64,000 bases of DNA from JAHEJE01 sp965216335. GTDB taxonomy: Bacteria; Pseudomonadota; Alphaproteobacteria; Rhizobiales; Aestuariivirgaceae. Position 1 is the stretch's first letter; every line of letters starts with the position of its first letter. The translations under genes and the position numbers were made by a program. Below are positions 52,552 to 61,812 of the stretch, piece by piece. The stretch covers positions 1,798,001 to 1,862,000 of the forward strand of contig OZ244154.1 in assembly GCA_965216335.1 (NCBI GenBank). Reading direction: 5' to 3'. The notes beneath the pieces are model-generated. The model was not told the origin of the DNA, did no database searches, and saw only the letters and a list, made by a program, of their open reading frames with translations.

Positions 52552-53199
52552 ATGGGCAAACCACCCCCCGGAAACGATCCGGCCACCGACCTGGTCCAGC
52601 GCGCCTACACCGTCGCCAGCGAGGACGAGCAGCGCGCGCTCTACAGGGACTGGGCCGAGAGCTATGACGAGGCGATGGTCGGCGGGCTGCAATACACCTC
52701 GCCGGCCAAATGCGCCCGTCTGCTGGCGGGCCAACTTGAGGACAAGGCCGCACCGGTGCTTGATGTCGGCTGCGGAACGGGCCTCGCCGGATACGAACTG
52801 AGTACCCTGGGTTTCGCCACCATCGACGGCATCGACGTTTCCGAAGACATGCTGGCTGTGGCCCGCCGGCGCGGCATCTACCGCGACCTGATGGCCGGCG
52901 ATCTGCTGAAGACCCTGCCCATCGCCGATGCCAGCTATGCCGGCGCGATCTGCACCGGCACCTTCACCCACGCCCACGTCGGCGCGGCCTGTCTCGATGA
53001 ACTCATCCGGACGTTCAGGCCGGGCGCGATCTTTGCGTTCACCGTGCACCGGGACGTTCATGACGAGTTGGGGTTCACAGACAAGCTCACCGGGTTGACG
53101 GCAGACGGCGTGCTCAAGCGGCTGTCGCACACCCGCGACACCTACTATGCCTCCACCGACGACCCGGAAGGGCATTTCTACGTCTTCCGCAAGCTGTGA
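52552..53199 (+). CDS. Class I SAM-dependent methyltransferase, tandem copy 1
   Basis: 215 aa. SAM-binding motif I is VLDVGCGTGLAGYEL; the rest fits the UbiE/Methyltransf_25 fold. YRDWAESYDEAM near residue 45 is shared with the next gene. The substrate is unknown. It is followed 4 bp later by a paralogue, so the pair is one operon from an old duplication. Confidence 0.88.
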   Translation: MGKPPPGNDPATDLVQRAYTVASEDEQRALYRDWAESYDEAMVGGLQYTSPAKCARLLAGQLEDKAAPVLDVGCGTGLAGYELSTLGFATIDGIDVSEDMLAVARRRGIYRDLMAGDLLKTLPIADASYAGAICTGTFTHAHVGAACLDELIRTFRPGAIFAFTVHRDVHDELGFTDKLTGLTADGVLKRLSHTRDTYYASTDDPEGHFYVFRKL

Positions 53200-53203
53200 G
53201 GGC

Positions 53204-53827
53204 ATGACGCGAAAGCAGGCAAGAGACCGGGTCGAGCGGGCCCGCCGCATCGCCGGCCCCAAGGATGCTCTTGCGGTTTACCGCGACTGGGCACGCGACT
53301 ATGACCGCGACATTGCCGGCGAGTTGAACTTCATCGGCAGCGACCGGATTGCCGAACTGCTGGCCGAACACCTGCCCGACCGGACCGCGCACATCATCGA
53401 TCTGGGCTGCGGCACCGGGCTGGTCGGCCATGCCCTCCAGCAGCTCGGCTTTAGCCACCTGGATGGCCTCGATCTGTCGCCCGAAATGCTTGCCGTGGCC
53501 CGCCGCAAGGCGGTCTATGCGCAAACGCTTCAGGCCAACCTGCTGGAGCCGCTTGATCTGCCCGATTGTGCATATAACGCGGCCATCTCCGCCGGCACCT
53601 TCACCACCGGCCACGTCGACGCCACGGCATTGCCGGAAATCATGCGCATCCTCCGCCCCGGCGGGATATTGGCCTGCGTGATCGCCGATGCGGTGTGGCA
53701 GGAGGGCGGGTTCGCCAGCGCATTTTCCATCCAAGCAGGACAACTCCGGCACCACTCGCAAGAACCGATCAGCCTGGGCGGCCGTACCGAAGCGCACTAC
53801 CTGGTGGTTCAAGCACCCGAGGCGTGA
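53204..53827 (+). CDS. Class I SAM-dependent methyltransferase, tandem copy 2
   Basis: 207 aa. Motif I IIDLGCGTGLVGHAL. It aligns with the upstream copy along most of its length (YRDWARDYDRDIAGELN; LGFSHLDGLDLSPEMLAVAR; AGTFTTGHV), so the two are tandem paralogues with clear divergence. The ATG at 53204 is preceded by GAGGG, and the longer frame lies inside copy 1. Confidence 0.87.
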   Translation: MTRKQARDRVERARRIAGPKDALAVYRDWARDYDRDIAGELNFIGSDRIAELLAEHLPDRTAHIIDLGCGTGLVGHALQQLGFSHLDGLDLSPEMLAVARRKAVYAQTLQANLLEPLDLPDCAYNAAISAGTFTTGHVDATALPEIMRILRPGGILACVIADAVWQEGGFASAFSIQAGQLRHHSQEPISLGGRTEAHYLVVQAPEA

Positions 53828-54019
53828 CCAGCGATCCGGTTGCCCTCGACAGCCGTCATTCGCTCAACTGGCAAGCAGAGGCGGATGGCAAAAGATGGCC
53901 TGGAGCTTGAAAGGCTCTCAATCTTGCCGGAAAATGGTTGCGCGTACTGACAGTAGAGTATTCGTTGCCTTGATTGCCGGGCATGATTGAACCTGCAGAC
54001 GCGGAGGGTGGAAAACTCC

Positions 54020-55768
54020 ATGCACGAGGCGCTGAACCTACGCGAGGTGATGGTCTTCCTGTTTGCCGCCGGCATTGTCGTTCCGCTGGTCCGGCGCCTG
54101 CGGATCAGTCCGGTGTTCGGCTTTCTCATCGTCGGCCTGGCGATCGGACCGCATGGTCTCGCCCGCTTTGCCGACAGCATGCCATGGCTGCAGAATGTGC
54201 TGATCACCGATCTTGAAGGCGTGCGCCCGCTCGCCGAATTGGGCGTGGTCTTCTTGCTGTTCATGATCGGCCTTGAGCTTTCGCTCGACCGCCTGTGGGC
54301 GATGCGCCGCAGGGTGTTCGGACTGGGCGGGGCGCAAATCGTCGTGACCGGCACGGTGATCGCCGTCATCGCCCGGCTGTTCGACAATCCGCTTGCCGTC
54401 GCCGTGGTGCTGGGCGCCAGTTTTGCGCTTTCATCGACGGCAATCGTCATGCAGCTGTTGGCGGAAAACCGTCGCATGGGCACAACGACCGGCCGCGTCA
54501 GCTTCGCCATTCTCCTGTGTCAGGACCTGGCCGTTCTGCCGATCCTGTTCCTGGTCGGTGTCTTTGCCGCCCAGAGCGATGCAGCCGTGCTTCCGGCATT
54601 CGCCTGGGCCATGGGCAAAGCGCTGATTGCCGTTGCCGTCATCCTCGCCATCGGCCGCCTGATCATCCGACCGGTCTTCCGCTTTGTCGGCAGCACCGCC
54701 AGCCGGGAAATGTTTCTCGCCCTTATCCTGCTGGTCATTGTCGGCACGGCGCTGGCGACAGAGCAGTTCGGCCTGTCCATGGCGCTGGGCGCCTTCCTCG
54801 CAGGCCTCCTGTTCGCCGAGACCGAATACCGCCATGAGATCGAGGTCGACATCGAGCCGTTCAAGGGCCTGCTGCTCGGCCTGTTCTTCGTATCGATCGG
54901 CATGGGCATCGACCTGGCCCAGATCGCCGCTGAACCGCTGTGGCTCATTGCTTCGGTGTTCGGGCTGTACGCGATCAAGAGCCCGATCGTTTACGGTCTG
55001 GCACGGGCGTTCGGCGAGTCCCGTCCGGTGGCGCTGGAATCCGGGCTGCTGCTCGGCCAGAGCGGCGAGTTCGCCTTCCTCGTTGTCGGCATGGCCTATG
55101 GCCTGGGATTGATGCCCAACGACACCGCCCAATTCATGCTGATCGTTGCCGGCCTCACCATGATGACGACGCCGCCGGTGGCGCAGTTCGCCCGCAGGCT
55201 GGCGCTTGCCGTCGAAACCCGCGAGGCGGATCTCGAGCAGGACGAGGCCGATATTCCGGTCGGCCTTGGCGGCCATGTCATCGTCGTCGGCTACGGCCGT
55301 GTCGGCCAGATGCTCGGGTCAGTGCTCGATGGCCAGGAACTGCCGCATATCGGTCTCGACATCGATCCGGACCTGGTCGCCCGATATCGCTCGGCCGGCG
55401 GCGGCATTTTCTTCGGCGATGCCAACCGGCCGGACATCCTGCGCAAGTTCGGCGTTGACCAGGCCGCAGCGCTGGTGGTGACCATGGACAGCCCGCACGT
55501 GGTGGAACAGGTGGTGGAGACGGCGCGCCAGCATTGGCCCGATCTGCTGATCTATGCCCGTGCCCGCGACCGCGCCCATGCGGCACGGCTGATCTCCCGC
55601 GGCGCCAGCCACGCCATTCCCGAAACCATAGAGGCAAGCCTGCAACTGGGTGAAATGGTCCTGATGGGCATCGGCGTCCCGGACCAGGCCGCCCGCCGCA
55701 TCATCGATACGCGTCGTCAGATTGAACAGGACACTGTAGACCACAGTGCGCAGAAACCGGATGAGTGA
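54020..55768 (+). CDS. CPA2-type K+/H+ antiporter with TrkA-N domain (KefB/C-like)
   Basis: 582 aa. Twelve or so membrane helices of the Na/H exchanger fold (LLCQDLAVLPILF, FLLFMIGLELS) come first, then a cytosolic RCK/TrkA-N domain (about 430-560) with the nucleotide motif VVGYGRVGQMLGS. KefB/C-type systems expel potassium under electrophile stress, gated by glutathione adducts. No KefF/G partner lies next to it. GGAGG at 54003 is 12 bp before the ATG; an in-frame TTG at 53987 is a weaker alternative. Confidence 0.92.
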   Translation: MHEALNLREVMVFLFAAGIVVPLVRRLRISPVFGFLIVGLAIGPHGLARFADSMPWLQNVLITDLEGVRPLAELGVVFLLFMIGLELSLDRLWAMRRRVFGLGGAQIVVTGTVIAVIARLFDNPLAVAVVLGASFALSSTAIVMQLLAENRRMGTTTGRVSFAILLCQDLAVLPILFLVGVFAAQSDAAVLPAFAWAMGKALIAVAVILAIGRLIIRPVFRFVGSTASREMFLALILLVIVGTALATEQFGLSMALGAFLAGLLFAETEYRHEIEVDIEPFKGLLLGLFFVSIGMGIDLAQIAAEPLWLIASVFGLYAIKSPIVYGLARAFGESRPVALESGLLLGQSGEFAFLVVGMAYGLGLMPNDTAQFMLIVAGLTMMTTPPVAQFARRLALAVETREADLEQDEADIPVGLGGHVIVVGYGRVGQMLGSVLDGQELPHIGLDIDPDLVARYRSAGGGIFFGDANRPDILRKFGVDQAAALVVTMDSPHVVEQVVETARQHWPDLLIYARARDRAHAARLISRGASHAIPETIEASLQLGEMVLMGIGVPDQAARRIIDTRRQIEQDTVDHSAQKPDE

Positions 55769-55801
55769 TGACATGACCAAGGCATCTGGCCGGGCCATGT
55801 T

Positions 55802-56785
55802 CTAGAGCCCCAGCCCCTCAATAATCCGGTTGACCGCGCTGGTGGCGGTCAGGCTGCCGCAGCGCACCTCCTCGGTTAAGGCCTCCAGCCGGGCTGACAC
55901 ATCCGGATGGCGGCGGACGATTTGCTGCAGGCGGTCGTCGAGCAGGGTCCACATCCAGCGCACCTGCTGGTCGCGGCGTTTCTCGGCCAGCGCGCCCGAG
56001 GCGGTCAGCGTGGCGCGGTGTTCCATCACCGCCCCCCACAGCTCATCGAGGCCGGTGTCGTGCAGGCCCGACATGGTGATCACCCGCGGCGTCCAGTTGG
56101 GATCGCTGGGCGTGAGAATGTGCATCGCCTGGCGCAGGTCGCCGGCGGCCCGCTCCGCCCGGGTGACATTGTCGCCGTCGGCCTTGTTGACGGCGATCAG
56201 GTCGGCGATCTCCAAAACACCCTTCTTGATGCCCTGCAGCTCATCGCCCGCCCCGGCCACCATCAAGACGGCGAAGAAATCCACCATCCCGGCAACGGTG
56301 GTTTCCGACTGGCCGATGCCGACCGTTTCGACGATGATGACGTCGTAGCCCGCCGCCTCGGACAAGAGCATGGTCTCGCGGGTTCGCCGCGCTACACCAC
56401 CCAAGGTGGCGCCGGCCGGCGATGGACGAATGAAGGCATGCTGGTCGATGGCGAGTCGCGCCATGCGCGTCTTGTCGCCGAGGATCGAACCGCCGGTGCG
56501 CTGGCTGGTTGGGTCAACGGCGAGCACGGCGACCTTGTGGCCCTCGCCCGTCAGCCGGCTGCCCAGCGTATCGATGGTCGTCGACTTGCCGGCTCCGGGC
56601 ACGCCCGTCAGCCCCAGCCGGATCGCCTTGCCGGTGTGCGGCAGCAACTCCGCCAGCAGCGCCTGCGCTCCGCGCTCATGGTCCGGCCGGTTCGATTCCA
56701 CCAGCGTGATCGCCCGCCCGAGTGCGGCCCGGTTGCCGGAGCGAATGTGCTGTGCCAGTTCGGATGTCTCAATGCCGTCTTTCAT
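55802..56785 (-). CDS. meaB: MeaB, methylmalonyl-CoA mutase-associated GTPase
   Basis: 327 aa, G3E GTPase of the MeaB/ArgK group. Walker A LTGVPGAGKSTTIDTLG, the VDPTS and EVGIGQSE-like switch parts, and NKADGDN for guanine binding. It protects and loads B12 into methylmalonyl-CoA mutase, whose gene is not here. Convergent with the antiporter gene; 38 bp before it lies the GST. Confidence 0.93.
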   Translation of the reverse strand: MKDGIETSELAQHIRSGNRAALGRAITLVESNRPDHERGAQALLAELLPHTGKAIRLGLTGVPGAGKSTTIDTLGSRLTGEGHKVAVLAVDPTSQRTGGSILGDKTRMARLAIDQHAFIRPSPAGATLGGVARRTRETMLLSEAAGYDVIIVETVGIGQSETTVAGMVDFFAVLMVAGAGDELQGIKKGVLEIADLIAVNKADGDNVTRAERAAGDLRQAMHILTPSDPNWTPRVITMSGLHDTGLDELWGAVMEHRATLTASGALAEKRRDQQVRWMWTLLDDRLQQIVRRHPDVSARLEALTEEVRCGSLTATSAVNRIIEGLGL

Positions 56786-56823
56786 CGCTCCGCAGATAGC
56801 GCATCACAAGGGAGCCGTCACCC

Positions 56824-57462
56824 CTAAGCGTTCTCGGCGATCCAGTCTTCATAGATCAGCTGCACGCTCGCCCGCTGCATGACGGCGTCGGCAATCCGCT
56901 TCACGTTTGGGAATTCATCTGCCGAAGGCTGGCCGCGCGACGTTCTGAGCCAGGTGGTCAGCATGAACAGATAGATGTCGGCGGCGCTGAACCGGTCGCC
57001 GAGGATCCATGTGCCGTCGCCGATCTGGTCGTCGATCACGGCCCAAGTCTCGCGCAGCCGGCGGATGCCCCGGCGCTGGGCGCCCGGTTCATCGGCCGGC
57101 GTGTCGGCGAAGCGGTCGGGATAGTAGTCGAGCTGGAAGGCGTTCTGCACCGAGCTGGAGAAATAAACCAGCGTCTGCAAGAAACGTCCCCGGTCATCAT
57201 CGTCCGCAGCCGGCGCCAGCCCGGCCTCGGGGTGCCGGTCGCAAAGGAAAATAGTGATCGCCGCACACTCATACATCGCCCGCTCCCCCCAGATCAGCAC
57301 CGGCACCCAACCATTCGGATTGAGCACCAGTTGCTCAGGCGGACGCGGCTTGTCCATGTCGATGGTCGTATCGATCAGCTCATAGGGCGCCCCGATCTCC
57401 TCCAGCAGCACACGCACGCCCATCGAGGCACTGCCGGGGGCATAGTAGAGTTTGTAGGTCAT
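56824..57462 (-). CDS. Glutathione S-transferase family protein
   Basis: 212 aa. N-terminal thioredoxin-like domain (LYYAPGSASMGVRVLLEE; the Ser of GSAS may be the glutathione-activating residue) and all-helical C-terminal domain (ILGDRFSAADIYLF). LNPNGWVPVL holds the cis-Pro. The substrate is not predictable. It may be co-transcribed with meaB. Confidence 0.88.
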   Translation of the reverse strand: MTYKLYYAPGSASMGVRVLLEEIGAPYELIDTTIDMDKPRPPEQLVLNPNGWVPVLIWGERAMYECAAITIFLCDRHPEAGLAPAADDDDRGRFLQTLVYFSSSVQNAFQLDYYPDRFADTPADEPGAQRRGIRRLRETWAVIDDQIGDGTWILGDRFSAADIYLFMLTTWLRTSRGQPSADEFPNVKRIADAVMQRASVQLIYEDWIAENA

Positions 57463-57760
57463 AGGGCGAGTTCTCCTTTGCCACGAAAGCCCGGCCTTCG
57501 CCAGCGCATGGCCTGCGTTGATGACAGACGCATCCTAACACGCCGGCAGGCAGCGCCGACAGACCAACCTCACACACCGCCAGCTCTCTTCTCCCGCCAC
57601 CACCGCGCAACCCCTTCGCTTCTGCCGGAAAGGCCATGAGGCTCAGGACCTGTTGAGCGACGCCGTTGCCGTGTCAAAACGTGGCGCAATTTGGCTTCAC
57701 AGGCGGGCGGGGTCGGGCGTAGTCTGGGCCTGCAACTCCTGATCCGAAGGACCGAGCCCC

Positions 57761-58918
57761 ATGACCATCGTCGACACCGAAGCCCTCAATACCGTCAAAG
57801 CACCGATTGAGCGGGCGCGCGGATTGCCGAATGCGTTCTACACCGATGAGGATGTGTTCGAGGCCGAAAAGCGGGTGCTGTTCGCGCAGACCTGGGCCGC
57901 GGTCGGCTTCGGCAAGGACGTGCCCGGGCCCGGCGACGTCAAGCCGGTGGAGTTTCTCGGCCAGCCACTGCTCCTGGTGCGCGGCAAGGACGGGGCGCTG
58001 CGGGTGTTCCAGAACGTCTGCCGCCACCGCGGTATGATTCTGGTGTCGGAGCCGACGACGCTCAACAGCACGATCCGCTGCCCGTACCATTCCTGGTGCT
58101 ACAATTTCGACGGCTCGCTGCGCACCACGCCGCATGTCGGCGGGCCGGGCAGGAATCTGCATGATTGCGTCAACCGCGAGGAGCTTGGTCTGCTGGAAGT
58201 GCGCTCCGAAGTGTTCATGGACGTGATCTTCGTCAACATGGACGGCAAGGCACCGGACTTCCGCGACACCCACGCCAAGCTGTTCGAGCGCTGGCATGAA
58301 TATGTCGACCGGCCGCTGTTCCACGGCGGCAAGACGTCGTCGATGGTTCTGGAGGCCAATACCAACTGGAAGCTGGCGGTGGAGAACTACTGCGAAAGCT
58401 ACCACCTGCCCTGGGTCCACCCCGGCCTCAACAGCTATTCGCGCCTGGAGGATCACTACAACATCGTCGAGCCGCAGGCGTTCTCCGGTCAGGGCACGCT
58501 GGTCTACAATCCGCAGCTCGACGACACCGGCCGCACCTTCTCGCTGTTCGGCGGCCTGTCGGACAAGTGGAACAAGGCGGCGGAATATATCGCGCTCTAC
58601 CCCAACGTGCTGCTCGGCGTGCACAAGGACCACACCTTCGCCATCCTGCTCGATCCCGTCGCGCAGAACCGCACCGTCGAGCGCATCGAGATCTACTATG
58701 CCAGCGAGGACATGCTGAGCGCCGACCTGAAGGACCTGCGCGAGACCCACGCCGCCCAATGGAAAGAGGTGTTCGTGGAGGACATTTTCGTCATCGAAGG
58801 CATGCAGAAGGGCCGCTCGGCCTCCCTGTTCGACGGCGGCAAGTTCTCCCCTGTCATGGACAACGCCACCCACTGTTTCCATGAGTGGGTGGCCGAGCGG
58901 TTCTCGCTGACCACGTGA
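57761..58918 (+). CDS. Rieske-type ring-hydroxylating/demethylating oxygenase, alpha subunit
   Basis: 385 aa. Rieske cluster ligands Cys87, His89 (CRHRG) and Cys107, His110 (CPYHSW); mononuclear iron His215 and His220 in ENYCESYHLPWVHPG. The length and lack of extra loops resemble betaine-type demethylases (GbcA/stachydrine class) as much as aromatic-ring enzymes. No ferredoxin reductase is near. It is followed by a GTGA-coupled small ORF and two enzymes, suggesting breakdown of a methylated amine or betaine; that is inference. Confidence 0.88.
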   Translation: MTIVDTEALNTVKAPIERARGLPNAFYTDEDVFEAEKRVLFAQTWAAVGFGKDVPGPGDVKPVEFLGQPLLLVRGKDGALRVFQNVCRHRGMILVSEPTTLNSTIRCPYHSWCYNFDGSLRTTPHVGGPGRNLHDCVNREELGLLEVRSEVFMDVIFVNMDGKAPDFRDTHAKLFERWHEYVDRPLFHGGKTSSMVLEANTNWKLAVENYCESYHLPWVHPGLNSYSRLEDHYNIVEPQAFSGQGTLVYNPQLDDTGRTFSLFGGLSDKWNKAAEYIALYPNVLLGVHKDHTFAILLDPVAQNRTVERIEIYYASEDMLSADLKDLRETHAAQWKEVFVEDIFVIEGMQKGRSASLFDGGKFSPVMDNATHCFHEWVAERFSLTT

Positions 58919-59154
58919 CAGCCCTCCCGCCGATGGCGCTCGATACGGCCATCATGGCCGCGCATGACGCCGATGACCGCGCCCGGTTGAGCGCGCTCTA
59001 TCTGCAGGCCGGGGAACTGAAGCTGGCCGAAGGCGATGTCAATGCGGCGTGCTTTCTGTTCACGCAAGCTTACGTCTATGGCCTGGATGGCGGCAACGAC
59101 GAAGCCCGCCACGCCGCCCACACCCATCTCGTGAAACATGGCCGCGATGCATGA
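58915..59154 (+). CDS. Small protein translationally coupled to the Rieske oxygenase
   Basis: 79 aa from a GTG whose last bases overlap the oxygenase stop (GTGA). Helical throughout, with a TPR-like pattern (LSALYLQAGELKLAEGD, NAACFLFTQAYVYGL). No catalytic motif. I do not recognise it; the strict coupling suggests an assembly or activity partner of the oxygenase. An inner ATG at 58933 is possible. Confidence 0.7.
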   Translation: MTALPPMALDTAIMAAHDADDRARLSALYLQAGELKLAEGDVNAACFLFTQAYVYGLDGGNDEARHAAHTHLVKHGRDA

Positions 59155-59188
59155 ACCCCATCCACAGCTTGTGGCTAAGGCCTGAAGT

Positions 59189-59300
59189 CCCCTCTCCCTC
59201 TTCAGAGGGGGAGGGTCAGGGAGGGGGTGACGGCGGTGCGGATAAATACCGGCACATACCATGTTGCACCGCCCATCCCCATCACCAACTTCCCCCTTCA
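59189..59300. repeat. Intergenic inverted repeat, family C, copy 3
   Basis: Shortest copy: CCCTCTCCCTC and GGGTCAGGGAGGGGGTGACG with GCGGTGC on the left, then TTGCACCGCCCATCCCCATC and ACCAACTTCCCCC on the right. It lies between the small ORF and the enolase-superfamily gene. Confidence 0.7.
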
Positions 59301-59387
59301 AGAATGAGATAGTTGAGCGCGGATTGGACTTGCGTGCTGATGCATTCCCGGCGAACATCGCGGCCGGACAAGGAGGCGCGGGCGGGC

Positions 59388-60494
59388 ATGCAAATCACTG
59401 CGATTGAATCCTTTACGACGGAGTTCGTCGGCTTCGTGCGGGTCACGGTGGAGGACGGCAGCCAGGGCTGGGGCCAGGTCTCAACCTATCATTCCGACAT
59501 CTCGGCAATGGTGCTGCATCGCCAGGTCGCACCCTACGCACTGGGCGAGGATGCCTTTGACACCGCCAGGCTGATGCAGCTCATCCCCGAGCGCGAGCAC
59601 AAGTTTCCCGGCTCATACCTGCGCCGCGCCATGGGCGGACTCGACACCGCTCTGTGGGACTGGCGCGGCCGGCGCGAGGGCAAGGCGGTGTGCGAACTGC
59701 TCGGCGGCACCCGGGGCATGCTGCGCTGCTACGCCTCGTCGATGAAGCGCGATATCACACCGGCGGACGAGGCCAGCCGGCTGGCGCGGCTGCGCGATGA
59801 ACAGGGCTTCGATGCCTTCAAGTTCCGCGTGGCGGCGGAATGCGGCCATGACATCGACGAATGGCCCGGCCGCACCGAGGAGATCGTCAAGGTGGTGCCG
59901 GCAGCACTTGGCGACGGCGTGGCCAAGCTCGTCGATGCCAATTCCGGCTTCTCGCCGGCCCGGGCCATCGAGGTTGGGCAGATGCTCGAAGATAACGGCA
60001 TCTCGCACTTCGAGGAACCCTGCCCCTATTGGGAACTGGAGCAGACCAAGCAGGTAACGGATGCCCTCACCATCGACGTCACCGGCGGCGAGCAGGATTG
60101 CGACCTGACCATCTGGCGCAGGATGATCGACATGCGCGCGGTGGACATCGTGCAGCCGGACGTGTGCTACCTCGGCGGCATGGTGCGCACCATGCAGGTG
60201 GCGGACATGGCGGCCAGGGCCGGCCTGCCCTGCACGCCCCATTGCGCCAATCTGTCGATGGTCACCCTGTTCACCATGCACCTGCTGCGCGCCATCTCGA
60301 ACGCCGGCAAGTACCTGGAGTTTTCCATCGAAGGGCCGGACTACTATCCCTGGCAGGAGGGGCTCTTTGTCGCCTCGCCCTTTGAGGTGACCGATGGCAG
60401 GGTGGCAATCCCCGACGCGCCGGGCTGGGGTGTCGAGGTTAGCCCCGACTGGCTCGCCGATGCGCAGTATCAGATCAGCGAACTGGATACCTGA
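59388..60494 (+). CDS. Enolase-superfamily enzyme, mandelate racemase-like
   Basis: 368 aa. Catalytic barrel with Lys145-Phe-Arg147 (FKFRV) in place of the usual K-x-K, metal ligands Asp183 (VDANSG), Glu209 (FEEPCP) and Glu235 (TGGEQD), and the Asp258-His285 dyad (QPDVCYLGG; PHCAN). Such enzymes racemise or dehydrate carboxylates; HpbD-type betaine epimerases belong to this superfamily and occur beside Rieske genes. AAGGAGG lies 11 bp before the ATG. The next gene follows after 1 bp. Confidence 0.87.
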   Translation: MQITAIESFTTEFVGFVRVTVEDGSQGWGQVSTYHSDISAMVLHRQVAPYALGEDAFDTARLMQLIPEREHKFPGSYLRRAMGGLDTALWDWRGRREGKAVCELLGGTRGMLRCYASSMKRDITPADEASRLARLRDEQGFDAFKFRVAAECGHDIDEWPGRTEEIVKVVPAALGDGVAKLVDANSGFSPARAIEVGQMLEDNGISHFEEPCPYWELEQTKQVTDALTIDVTGGEQDCDLTIWRRMIDMRAVDIVQPDVCYLGGMVRTMQVADMAARAGLPCTPHCANLSMVTLFTMHLLRAISNAGKYLEFSIEGPDYYPWQEGLFVASPFEVTDGRVAIPDAPGWGVEVSPDWLADAQYQISELDT

Positions 60495-60495
60495 C

Positions 60496-61794
60496 GTGAG
60501 CAGCACCCTCTTCACACCCGGCTTCAAACCGCACCCCTACTGGTGGGAGGACGCACCGCGCCCCGATGATGCCGACGGACCATTGCCCGGGACCGCTGAT
60601 GTCGCCATCATCGGCTCCGGCTTCACCGGTCTCAATGCCGCCATCGAGACCGCCCGCGGTGGCCGCAATACGGTGGTGCTCGATGCCGAGACGCCGGGCT
60701 GGGGCTGCTCGTCGCGCAACGGCGGCCAGATCAGCACCAGCATCAAGAAGTCCCATGCCGAACTGGTGGCCGCCTATGGCGACAAACTCGGATTTGAGAT
60801 CGCCCGCGAGGGCCACACTGCCCTGCAATGGATCGGCGAATTCGTCGCGCGCGAAAATATCGACTGCAACTTCATCCGATGCGGCCGCTACTACGGCGCC
60901 CACAGCCCCAGGCAATATGAGCGCATGGCCCGCGACCTCGATCAGCCCGTGCCCGCGGGCCTGGAGACGGATGCCTACTTGGTGGCCAAGGCCGATCAGG
61001 CCAAGGAGATCGACACTGATTTCTACCACGGCGGCACAGTCCAGCCGCACCACTGCTCGCTGCACCCGGCCCGCTATCACCTCGGCCTGTACCGGGTCGC
61101 CCGCGACGCCGGCGCAACGGTCATCGGCAACTGCCGCGTTACCGGCATCCGCAGCGATGGCAGCCATTTTGGGCTGCAAACATCGAAAGGCACCATCCGC
61201 GCCCGCGACGTCATCGTCGCCACCAGCGGTTATACCGGCGCCATCACCCCCTGGCAGCGCCGCCGCATCATTCCCATCGGCAGCTACATGCTGGCCACCG
61301 AGGAATTGCCGCAGGACCTGATCGATCGGCTGCTGCCGACCCGGCGCAATATCGTCGACAGCCGCAAGCTGGTGGTCTACTACCGCACCTGTCCGCAGCG
61401 CAAACGCATCCTGTTCGGCGGCCGCGTGTCGATCACCGAAAGCGATCCGGTGGCTGCCGCACCTGCCCTGCACGCCGAGATGGTGAAGATCTTTCCCGAC
61501 CTGGCGCATATCTTCATGACCCATGCCTGGATGGGCTTCGTCGGCTACACCTTCGATTCCATGCCCCATGTCGGCGTCCATGGCGGCGTACACTACGCCA
61601 TGGGCTATTGCGGCTCCGGCGTTTCGCTGGCCAGCTATTTCGGCATGCGCATCGGCCAGAAGGTCATCGGCCACCCGGACGGCAGCAGCCCGCTGGAGCA
61701 GATGGCCTTCCAGTCGCGGCCCTACTATTGGGGCAAACCATGGTTCCTCGCCCCGTCGATCAGTTACTACCGCTGGAAAGACGCCCGCAGTTAG
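60496..61794 (+). CDS. FAD-dependent amine oxidoreductase (DAO/PuuB-like)
   Basis: 432 aa from a GTG. The FAD-binding VAIIGSGFTGLNAAIETARG starts near residue 36, with SRNGGQISTSI typical of the PuuB/glycine-oxidase group, and YCGSGVSLASYFG at the C-terminus. It likely oxidises an N-methyl or polyamine-like substrate, such as the demethylation product of the Rieske enzyme. Convergent with the ABC transporter; 18 bp separate the two stop codons. Confidence 0.88.
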   Translation: MSSTLFTPGFKPHPYWWEDAPRPDDADGPLPGTADVAIIGSGFTGLNAAIETARGGRNTVVLDAETPGWGCSSRNGGQISTSIKKSHAELVAAYGDKLGFEIAREGHTALQWIGEFVARENIDCNFIRCGRYYGAHSPRQYERMARDLDQPVPAGLETDAYLVAKADQAKEIDTDFYHGGTVQPHHCSLHPARYHLGLYRVARDAGATVIGNCRVTGIRSDGSHFGLQTSKGTIRARDVIVATSGYTGAITPWQRRRIIPIGSYMLATEELPQDLIDRLLPTRRNIVDSRKLVVYYRTCPQRKRILFGGRVSITESDPVAAAPALHAEMVKIFPDLAHIFMTHAWMGFVGYTFDSMPHVGVHGGVHYAMGYCGSGVSLASYFGMRIGQKVIGHPDGSSPLEQMAFQSRPYYWGKPWFLAPSISYYRWKDARS

Positions 61795-61812
61795 GGTCCT
61801 GATCCTAGAGCT

